Positions 56,667-64,000 of a DNA stretch of 64,000 nucleotides are shown in pieces. Every line of letters starts with the position of its first letter. Within the stretch, counting starts at the first letter, position 1. The position numbers and the translations under genes are program-made. Origin of the DNA: Acidovorax sp. Root219. GTDB taxonomy: Bacteria; Pseudomonadota; Gammaproteobacteria; Burkholderiales; Burkholderiaceae_C. A model generated the notes under the pieces. That model was not told where the DNA came from, did not search any database, and worked only from the letters and a program-made list of their open reading frames with translations. The stretch covers positions 290,688 through 354,687 of the forward strand of contig NZ_LMIJ01000023.1 of the NCBI RefSeq assembly GCF_001428665.1. The letters are read 5' to 3'.

Positions 56667-57815
56667 TCAGCTGAAGAAGTTCTTCAGCCGGTCCGTCCAG
56701 CTCTCGCCGCTGGGCGAGTGGCGGGCGCCACCCTTCTTGAGCGAGTCTTCCAGCTCGCGCAGCAGCTTGCGCTGGTGCTCGGTCAGCTTGACCGGGGTCT
56801 CGACCGCGATGTGGCAGTACAGATCGCCCGGGTAACTGGCGCGCACGCCCTTGATGCCCTTGCCGCGCAGGCGGAACTGCTTGCCCGCCTGGGTGCCTTC
56901 GGGGATGTCGATGGCCGCCTTGCCCGCCAGCGTCGGCACTTCGATCTCGCCGCCCAGGGCCGCCGTGATGAAGCTTACGGGCACCTGGCAGTGCAGGTCG
57001 TCGCCGTCGCGCTCGAAGATGTCGTGCTTCTTCAGGCGGATCTCGATGTACAGGTCGCCCGGCGGGCCGCCGTTGGTGCCGGGCTCGCCATTGCCGGTGC
57101 TGCGGATGCGCATGCCGTCGTCGATGCCCGAAGGGATCTTCACTTCCAGCGTCTTTTGCTTCTTGAGCTTGCCCTGGCCGTGGCAGGTGGTGCAGGGCTC
57201 GGGAATGATCTTGCCCGTGCCGCGGCAGTGCGGGCAGGTCTGCTGCACGCTGAAGAAGCCCTGGCGCATCTGCACCGTGCCGCTGCCCGTGCAGGTGGCG
57301 CAGGTCTTGGCGCTGGTGCCGGGCTTGGCGCCGCTGCCGTGGCAGGTGTCGCAGGTCTCCCACGAGGGGATGCGGATCTGTGCATCCTTGCCGCGCGCGG
57401 CCTCTTCCAGGGTGATCTCCATGGCGTAGCTCAGGTCGCTGCCGCGGTAGACCTGGCGGCCTCCACCGGCGCCGCGCCCGCGCCCGCCCTGCTGGCCGAA
57501 CATGTCGCCGAAGATGTCGCCGAACGCCTCGGCAAAGCCGCCAAAGCCCTCGGCGCCCGGCCCGCCTGGCCCGCGCATGTTGGGGTCCACCCCGGCGTGG
57601 CCATACTGGTCGTAGGCGGCCCGCTTTTGCGGGTCGGAGAGCATCTCGTAGGCCTCCTTGGCCTCCTTGAACTTCTCTTCCGCAGGCTTGGAGGCATCAC
57701 CCTGGTTGCGGTCAGGGTGGTGCTTCATCGCCAGCTTGCGATAGGCCTTCTTGATTTCTTCGTCCGAGGCGTTCTTGGGAACGCCCAGGATTTCGTAAAA
57801 GTCTCGTTTGGACAT
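56667..57815 (-). CDS. dnaJ: Chaperone DnaJ (Hsp40)
   Basis: A 382-residue co-chaperone that delivers substrates to DnaK and stimulates its ATPase. The J domain (1-70) has the HPD motif in [10 protein letters not shown] Gly/Phe-rich linker follows, then four zinc repeats ([32 protein letters not shown], about 140-215) and the C-terminal substrate-binding region. The ATG at 57813-57815 gives the normal MSKRDFYE start. It is last in the operon. Confidence 0.97.
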   Translation of the reverse strand: MSKRDFYEILGVPKNASDEEIKKAYRKLAMKHHPDRNQGDASKPAEEKFKEAKEAYEMLSDPQKRAAYDQYGHAGVDPNMRGPGGPGAEGFGGFAEAFGDIFGDMFGQQGGRGRGAGGGRQVYRGSDLSYAMEITLEEAARGKDAQIRIPSWETCDTCHGSGAKPGTSAKTCATCTGSGTVQMRQGFFSVQQTCPHCRGTGKIIPEPCTTCHGQGKLKKQKTLEVKIPSGIDDGMRIRSTGNGEPGTNGGPPGDLYIEIRLKKHDIFERDGDDLHCQVPVSFITAALGGEIEVPTLAGKAAIDIPEGTQAGKQFRLRGKGIKGVRASYPGDLYCHIAVETPVKLTEHQRKLLRELEDSLKKGGARHSPSGESWTDRLKNFFS

Positions 57816-57844
57816 GGTCTTTCTGGGCCCGGTTGGAACAGGAA

Positions 57845-57882
57845 CGCCGCGCAAGCCCCCTGGTCAGGAAACTCGCGCGGCG
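57845..57882 (-). other. Hairpin between dnaK and dnaJ
   Basis: Eight pairs (CGCCGCGC with GCGCGGCG), extended after one mismatch, enclose a 22-base loop in the 89-base dnaK-dnaJ gap. There is no T-run. It may set the lower DnaJ level by slowing transcription or protecting the dnaK 3' end. Confidence 0.5.
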
Positions 57883-57904
57883 GATCGGGTCAAACGGGGC
57901 GTGT

Positions 57905-59857
<1,953 letters not shown>

Positions 59858-59885
59858 GATGTTCTTCTCCGCGATGTTTGAGTGA

Positions 59886-59940
59886 TTTGGATAACTAGTA
59901 ACGTGTGGATAACTTGGCTGGCTTCAAGCCGTTATCCACC
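59886..59940. promoter_or_regulatory. DnaA-box-like sites and inverted repeat between grpE and dnaK
   Basis: TTTGGATAA (59886-59894, one mismatch), TGTGGATAA (59904-59912, a perfect DnaA box) and TTATCCACC (59932-59940, one mismatch, opposite strand). GTGGATAAC and GTTATCCAC form a perfect nine-base inverted repeat around 17 bases. It can act as a protein site on DNA or as an intercistronic hairpin on the grpE-dnaK mRNA. Confidence 0.5.
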
Positions 59941-59942
59941 AT

Positions 59943-60491
59943 TTATTTGGGGGCGGTGACGGTCACCAGCGCCGGGCGCAGCACGCGGTCGGCGATCTTG
60001 TAGCCCTTTTGCAGCACGGCCACCACGGTGTTGGGCTCCTGCTCGACAGGCGCCACGCTGATGGCCTGGTGCTGGTGGGGGTCGAACTTCTCGCCGGCAG
60101 GCGGGTTGATGGCCAGCACCTTGTTGCGCTCCAGCGCCGAGGTCAGCTGGCGCAGGGTGGCGTCGGCGCCTTCGCGCAGCTGCTGGGGCGTGGCTTCCTT
60201 GATGCCCAGGGCGGCATCCAGGCTGTCGGCCACGGGCAGCAGGCTCTCGGCAAAGCTCTCGATACCGAACTTGCGGGCCTTGGTGACTTCGTCTTCGGCG
60301 CGGCGGCGGGCGTTTTCGGCCTCGGCCTTGGCGCGCAGGAACTGGTCGGCCAGCTCGGCGCTCTTGGCCTTGAGCTCGGCCAGCTCGCCTTGCAGGCGCG
60401 CCAGCTCGTCAGAGGCATTGGCGGCCATGGCGGCTTCAATTTCTTCGGGGGAGGCGTCTTGGGAGGTGGTTGGCTGGCTGTTGTCGGACAT
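59943..60491 (-). CDS. grpE: Nucleotide exchange factor GrpE
   Basis: A 182-residue dimeric exchange factor for DnaK. A long N-terminal coiled coil (about 40-95; [19 protein letters not shown]) precedes the family block [15 protein letters not shown]. The beta-domain ends [23 protein letters not shown], diagnostic for GrpE. The ATG at 60489-60491 starts MSDNSQPTT. It is first in the operon, behind a sigma-32 promoter. Confidence 0.96.
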   Translation of the reverse strand: MSDNSQPTTSQDASPEEIEAAMAANASDELARLQGELAELKAKSAELADQFLRAKAEAENARRRAEDEVTKARKFGIESFAESLLPVADSLDAALGIKEATPQQLREGADATLRQLTSALERNKVLAINPPAGEKFDPHQHQAISVAPVEQEPNTVVAVLQKGYKIADRVLRPALVTVTAPK

Positions 60492-60526
60492 GTCTTGGTC
60501 TTCGTAAATAAAACAGTACGCGCACA

Positions 60527-60554
60527 AGGTTGGGCGTGTGTGTGGTATTTCAAG
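60527..60554 (-). promoter_or_regulatory. Sigma-32 heat-shock promoter of grpE
   Basis: On the minus strand CTTGAAA (60554-60548) is followed after 13 bases by CCCAACCT (60534-60527). This agrees with the sigma-32 consensus CTTGAAA-N11-15-CCCCATNT. It stands about 35-60 bases upstream of the grpE ATG. Confidence 0.75.
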
Positions 60555-60635
60555 TTCGCGCGCAATGCTGGGGCATCTGCGGCGACCTGGGCGAGGGGAT
60601 TGGCCGGGCGGCAAGCCTCTTGGAGCAGGGGTGAG

Positions 60636-60664
60636 TGTACAAGGTCGAAGATGCGGGCTATAAT
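60636..60664 (+). promoter_or_regulatory. Sigma-70 promoter of rpsF operon
   Basis: TGTACA (60636-60641) and a perfect TATAAT (60659-60664) are 17 bases apart. Transcription would start near 60671, giving a leader of about 60 bases before rpsF. Confidence 0.75.
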
Positions 60665-60680
60665 CTACGGCTTTGCCTTG

Positions 60681-60708
60681 CCACACCGCTTCTAGACGCA
60701 GCGGGTGG
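60681..60708 (+). promoter_or_regulatory. rpsF leader hairpin, possible S6:S18 site
   Basis: CCAC pairs with GTGG and CCGC with GCGG, separated by one bulged A, in the 60-base rpsF leader. In many bacteria an rpsF leader with an unpaired CCG binds the S6:S18 complex for feedback control. The CCG here is paired in this fold, so equivalence is uncertain. Confidence 0.4.
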
Positions 60709-60729
60709 TCTTACCCAGAAGGAGTATGC

Positions 60730-61107
60730 ATGCGTCATTACGAAATCATTTTGTTGATCCATCCGGATCAAAGCGAACAAGTTCCAGCCATGCTGGAGCG
60801 CTACAAGGGCATGATCACCGCTGGCGGTGGCAAGGTGCACCGCGTGGAAGACTGGGGCCGCCGTCAACTGGCGTACCTGATCAACAAGCTGGCCAAGGCC
60901 CACTACCTGTGCGTGAACATCGAAGCCGACCAGGCTGTGATGGCTGAACTGGAGCATGCCTTCAAGTTCAACGACGCTGTGCTGCGCCACCTGACGGTTC
61001 AGAAGAAGAAGGCCGACACCGGCCCATCTTCGATGATGAAGACCGTCGAGCGCGAAGAAGCCCGCAAGGCCAGCCAGGCGGAATACGCCGCTGCCGGCGA
61101 GCGCTGA
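60730..61107 (+). CDS. rpsF: 30S ribosomal protein S6
   Basis: A 125-residue small-subunit protein that binds S18 on the platform. [37 protein letters not shown] without its full length, and the [10 protein letters not shown] end of the fold are diagnostic. AAGGAG stands six bases before the ATG; an upstream frame adds 19 unrelated residues. It leads priB, rpsR and rplI. Confidence 0.96.
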   Translation: MRHYEIILLIHPDQSEQVPAMLERYKGMITAGGGKVHRVEDWGRRQLAYLINKLAKAHYLCVNIEADQAVMAELEHAFKFNDAVLRHLTVQKKKADTGPSSMMKTVEREEARKASQAEYAAAGER

Positions 61108-61128
61108 TCGTCCACAGCCCTCTCGGGA

Positions 61129-61419
61129 GTGGAGAACCGCGTCGTCTTGACGGCCTGTATCGCCGAGGCTGAGGCCCTGCGCTACACCCCCGCCGGTTTG
61201 CCTGCTGTTGCCCTGCGGCTCGAACACGAGTCCAGGCAAAACGAGGCAGGCGAGCCGCGGGACGTCAAGGCAGCCATGAAGGCCGTCGCATTCGGTGCGA
61301 TGGCCGAGCGGCTTGCGAGGCAGCAGATTGGAAGTCGATGGACTTTCAGCGGCTTTCTCGCCACGCCGCGCAATGGCAGGAACGCTGTGCTCCACATCCA
61401 GGATATTCAACAAAATTAA
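61129..61419 (+). CDS. priB: Primosomal replication protein N (PriB)
   Basis: A 96-residue single-stranded DNA-binding OB-fold protein that helps PriA reload DnaB at stalled forks. NRVVLTACIAEAEALRYTPAG and the C-terminal GFLATPRNGRNAVLHIQDI strands match PriB. The start is a GTG at 61129 behind GGGA. Its place between rpsF and rpsR is conserved. dnaB, encoding its downstream partner, lies about 1 kb further on. Confidence 0.94.
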   Translation: MENRVVLTACIAEAEALRYTPAGLPAVALRLEHESRQNEAGEPRDVKAAMKAVAFGAMAERLARQQIGSRWTFSGFLATPRNGRNAVLHIQDIQQN

Positions 61420-61437
61420 TTTTCCAAGGGGTCCGCA

Positions 61438-61719
61438 ATGGCCACGTTCAAGAAGTTCAACAAAGACAAGCGCCCAAAGCGCAACACCCAGTCCCTGCTG
61501 TTCAAGCGCAAGCGCTTTTGCCGCTTCACGGTGACCGGTGTTGAAGAAATCGACTACAAGGATGTCGACACGCTGCGCGATTTCATCGCCGAAAACGGCA
61601 AGATCATCCCCGCGCGCCTGACCGGCACGCGCGCCATCTTCCAGCGCCAGCTGAACACCGCCATCAAGCGCGCCCGCTTCCTGGCCCTGGTGCCTTACAG
61701 CGACCAGCACAAGATCTAA
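61438..61719 (+). CDS. rpsR: 30S ribosomal protein S18
   Basis: A 93-residue basic protein of the 30S platform that pairs with S6. [20 protein letters not shown] and the core [16 protein letters not shown] with [12 protein letters not shown] are the S18 signature. The N-terminal basic run is typical. AGGGGTC lies before the ATG, and rplI starts 12 bases after the stop. Confidence 0.97.
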   Translation: MATFKKFNKDKRPKRNTQSLLFKRKRFCRFTVTGVEEIDYKDVDTLRDFIAENGKIIPARLTGTRAIFQRQLNTAIKRARFLALVPYSDQHKI

Positions 61720-61731
61720 GGAGCACAACCC

Positions 61732-62184
61732 ATGCAAATCATTCTGCTCGACAAGGTTGTGAACCTCGGCAACCTGGGCGAAATCGTCAAGGTCAAGGAC
61801 GGCTACGCTCGCAACTTCCTGATCCCTTCGGGCCGCGCACGCCGCGCCACCGAATCGGCCAAGGCTGATTTCGAAGCCAAGCGCGTCGAACTGGAAAAGG
61901 CTGCTGCCGCCAAGCTGGCGCAAGCCCAGGCCGAAGGCGAAAAGCTGGCCGGCACCACCGTCAAGCTGACCCAAAAGGCTGGCGTGGACGGCCGCCTGTT
62001 TGGTTCCGTGACCAACCAGGACATCGCCGAAGAGCTGAGCAAGCAAGGCTACAAGGTTGCCAAGGCCCAGGTTCGCCTGCCCAATGGCCCGATCAAGGTC
62101 GTCAGCGAAACCACGGTCAGCGTGGCTCTGCACACCGACGTGGTGGTGGAAGTCACCGTGTCGGTCTACGGCGAAACCGCCTGA
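61732..62184 (+). CDS. rplI: 50S ribosomal protein L9
   Basis: A 150-residue two-lobed ribosomal protein. The N-terminal lobe reads [19 protein letters not shown] and [15 protein letters not shown] long connecting helix (about 45-75) leads to the C-terminal lobe with [23 protein letters not shown] stands before the ATG. It ends the rpsF operon, with a terminator 36 bases further. Confidence 0.97.
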   Translation: MQIILLDKVVNLGNLGEIVKVKDGYARNFLIPSGRARRATESAKADFEAKRVELEKAAAAKLAQAQAEGEKLAGTTVKLTQKAGVDGRLFGSVTNQDIAEELSKQGYKVAKAQVRLPNGPIKVVSETTVSVALHTDVVVEVTVSVYGETA

Positions 62185-62219
62185 TCGCCAGCACGTAGTA
62201 ACCTGCGTGACTTGCCGCG

Positions 62220-62250
62220 AAAGCCGCCCTCGGGCGGCTTTTGTCTTTTC
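62220..62250 (+). terminator. Terminator after rplI
   Basis: AAGCCGCC pairs with GGCGGCTT around a CTCG loop, followed by TTTGTCTTTT. It closes the rpsF-rplI operon. Confidence 0.9.
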
Positions 62251-62282
62251 GACCCCGCCATTTGTACAGGATTGCCCACCGG

Positions 62283-62314
62283 TAATCCACAGATTGCCCC
62301 AAGGTTTATCCCCG
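62283..62314. promoter_or_regulatory. DnaA-box-like sites upstream of dnaB
   Basis: TAATCCACA (62283-62291) differs by one base from TTATCCACA; TTATCCCCG (62306-62314) differs by two. They lie 60-95 bases before the dnaB start in a 190-base gap. No clear sigma-70 promoter was found beside them. Confidence 0.3.
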
Positions 62315-62375
62315 GTTGCCGCACTTGGCGGGTGGCCGGAATGCATCCATTCAGGCCCCTGCCCGGAGAAACCCC

Positions 62376-63806
62376 ATGTCCGCTGTCTTCCCCCCGCTCG
62401 ATGAACAGGGTTTCGTGCCGCCTTCCGGTTCCGGACAGGACCAGGAGATTGCCAAGCTGCGCACGCCACCGCACTCCATCGAGGCCGAGTCCAGCGTGCT
62501 CGGCGGCCTGCTGCTGGACAACAACGCCTGGGACCGGGTGGGCGACCTGCTGGTGGAGAGCCACTTCTACCGGCACGAGCACCAGATGATCTACTCGGCC
62601 ATCGGTGCGCTGATCAATGGCAGCAAGCCAGCCGACGTGATCACCGTGTTCGAGCACCTGAAGAACCTGGGCAATGCCCAGGAAGCAGGCGGCCTGACCT
62701 ACCTGAACAACCTGGCGCAGTACGTTCCGAGCGCGAGCAACATCCGCCGCTACGCGGAAATCGTGCGCGAGCGCGCCATTCTGCGCAAGCTGGTCACGGC
62801 CAGCGATGAAATCTCCACCAATGCCTTCAACCCCCAGGGCAAGACGGTGGAGCGCATCCTGGATGAAGCCGAGGCCAAGATCTTCGCCATCGGCGAAGAG
62901 GGTTCGCGCACCAAGCAAGGCTTCCAGTCGCTCGACAAGCTGGTGATCGACCTGCTCGACAAGGTGCAGGAGATGGCCGACAACCCGGTGGACGTGACCG
63001 GCGTGCCCACCGGCTTTGCCGACCTGGACCGCATGACCTCGGGCCTGCAGGCGGGTGACATGGTGGTGTTGGCAGCGCGCCCCTCCATGGGCAAGACCTC
63101 GTTTGCCGTGAACATCGCCGAGCACGTGGCGCTCAACGAGGGCCTGCCCGTCGCCATCTTCTCGATGGAAATGGGTGCCGCCCAGCTGGCCGTGCGTATC
63201 GTCGGCTCCATCGGCCGCGTGAACCAGGGCAACCTGCGCACCGGCAAGCTCACCGACGAAGAATGGCCGCGCCTGACCGAGGCCATCGAGCGGCTGCGCA
63301 CCGTGTCGCTGCACATCGACGAAACGCCAGGGCTGACCCCCGGCGAGCTGCGTGCCAATGCGCGCCGGCTGGCGCGCCAGTGCGGCAAGCTGGGCCTGAT
63401 CGTGGTCGACTACCTGCAGCTCATGAGCGGCTCGGGCGCCGGCAGTGCCGACAACCGCGCCACCGAGCTGGGCGAAATCTCCCGGGGCCTGAAGATGCTG
63501 GCCAAGGAGCTGCAGTGCCCGGTGATCGCGCTGTCGCAGCTCAACCGCTCGGTCGAGCAGCGCACCGACAAGCGCCCCATGATGTCCGACCTGCGCGAAT
63601 CGGGCGCCATCGAGCAGGATGCCGACATCATCATGTTCATCTACCGCGACGACTACTACAACAAGGACAGCAAGGAGCCCAACGTGGCCGAGGTCATCAT
63701 CGGCAAGCAGCGTAACGGCCCCACCGGCACCGTGAAGCTGTTCTTCCAGAAGAACCAGACCCGCTTTGAAAACCTCGCCATGGGCAGCGGTGGTGATGAC
63801 TATTGA
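62376..63806 (+). CDS. dnaB: Replicative DNA helicase DnaB
   Basis: A 476-residue hexameric helicase that unwinds the replication fork. The N-terminal domain has PPHSIEAESSVLGGLL and ADVITVFEHLKN. The RecA-like domain starts near GVPTGFADLDRMTSGL and has Walker A AARPSMGKTSFA, Walker B-type LIVVDYLQLM and the arginine-rich end region. No intein is inserted. The ATG at 62376 behind CGGAGAAA was preferred over a frame 20 codons longer. Confidence 0.97.
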   Translation: MSAVFPPLDEQGFVPPSGSGQDQEIAKLRTPPHSIEAESSVLGGLLLDNNAWDRVGDLLVESHFYRHEHQMIYSAIGALINGSKPADVITVFEHLKNLGNAQEAGGLTYLNNLAQYVPSASNIRRYAEIVRERAILRKLVTASDEISTNAFNPQGKTVERILDEAEAKIFAIGEEGSRTKQGFQSLDKLVIDLLDKVQEMADNPVDVTGVPTGFADLDRMTSGLQAGDMVVLAARPSMGKTSFAVNIAEHVALNEGLPVAIFSMEMGAAQLAVRIVGSIGRVNQGNLRTGKLTDEEWPRLTEAIERLRTVSLHIDETPGLTPGELRANARRLARQCGKLGLIVVDYLQLMSGSGAGSADNRATELGEISRGLKMLAKELQCPVIALSQLNRSVEQRTDKRPMMSDLRESGAIEQDADIIMFIYRDDYYNKDSKEPNVAEVIIGKQRNGPTGTVKLFFQKNQTRFENLAMGSGGDDY

Positions 63807-63830
63807 CGCGCAAGGTTGAGGCGCCCCTAT

Positions 63831-63870
63831 GCAAAAGGCCCCCGCCAATGGCGGGGGCCTTTTGCATTTT
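63831..63870 (+). terminator. Terminator after dnaB
   Basis: A perfect 16-bp stem (GCAAAAGGCCCCCGCC with GGCGGGGGCCTTTTGC) with a three-base loop is followed by ATTTTT. Because of flanking A and T runs it can work in both directions. Confidence 0.93.
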
Positions 63871-63918
63871 TAGCGCGGAATCAGTTTTTCAGTGTGTGCG
63901 GTATAGCCCGTGACGCAT

Positions 63919-64000
63919 GAAACCGGCGCGGCCCAGACCAGTGCCCCCGTGCAAGGGCCGCCCCGCCGCACCGGGGGCGTCCCCCTCCCGACTCGCGCAG
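63919..64000. repeat. Dispersed GC-rich intergenic repeat, copy B (cut by window end)
   Basis: The last 82 bases match 39557-39662: a first half starting GAAACCGGCGCGGCCCAGAC, then CCCCCGTGCAAGGGCCGCC, then CACCGGGGGCGTCCCCCTCC and CGACTCGCGCAG. It lacks the block of about 24 bases found in copy A. The element continues beyond the window. Confidence 0.8.

Overview
The window is a 64-kb stretch of high-GC chromosome from a betaproteobacterium. Gene order (rne/rluC, the fab cluster, rpoE-rseA-rseB-degP, lepA-lepB-rnc-era-recO-pdxJ-acpS-nagZ, leuC-leuD-leuB-asd-fimV-truA-trpF-trpB-trpA-accD, grpE-dnaK-dnaJ) and protein sequences fit the Comamonadaceae, most like Acidovorax. That genus call is inference from recall, not a search. 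Almost everything is core housekeeping. I see no prophage, insertion sequence, CRISPR array, tRNA or rRNA gene.

Layout. (1) 1-8.6 kb: the 5' two thirds of rne on the minus strand, a 585-bp divergent leader, then rluC, a HAD phosphatase, a Rieske protein and an S49 peptidase on the plus strand. Facing them is a minus-strand trio: maf, an RsmI-like methylase and a MORN-repeat lipoprotein-like/exported protein. (2) 8.6-15 kb: yceD-rpmF-plsX-fabH-fabD-fabG-acpP-fabF, the fatty-acid initiation and elongation genes. (3) 15-19.6 kb: a YgfX-like membrane protein, then the sigma-E envelope-stress module (rpoE, rseA, rseB, degP). (4) 19.6-20.1 kb: a gene-free stretch with three DnaA-box-like sites and a strong terminator that may end a small RNA. 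(5) 20.1-28.2 kb: lepA to nagZ. (6) 28.2-31.5 kb, minus strand: a small MscS-like channel, a REC-GGDEF diguanylate cyclase and lysS. (7) 31.7-41.6 kb, minus strand: a nine-gene surface-glycan locus with overlapping genes. (8) 41.6-56.5 kb: a LON-domain protein, yggT, accD, trpA/B/F, truA, fimV, asd, leuB, leuD, an entericidin-like lipoprotein, leuC and a LysR regulator. (9) 56.6-60.6 kb: dnaJ, dnaK, grpE with a sigma-32 promoter. (10) 60.6-63.8 kb: rpsF-priB-rpsR-rplI, then dnaB.

How the parts work together. yceD to fabF, accD and acpS supply and activate the fatty-acid machinery. asd sits between the leucine and tryptophan biosynthesis genes. The glycan locus encodes the initiating transferase, sugar-nucleotide enzymes, two glycosyltransferases, decorating enzymes and a flippase, but no recognisable polymerase or ligase.

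Most interesting observations. A 33-codon reading frame directly upstream of asd ends in a run rich in threonine, isoleucine and lysine codons. It is followed by mutually exclusive RNA pairings, which is the architecture of a ribosome-mediated attenuator for an aspartate-family gene. Other points are the DnaA-box-like sites upstream of lepA, between grpE and dnaK, and upstream of dnaB; a candidate small RNA before lepA; a dispersed GC-rich intergenic repeat present in two copies; and a 25-bp divergent maf/yceD start region that predicts a leaderless yceD mRNA.
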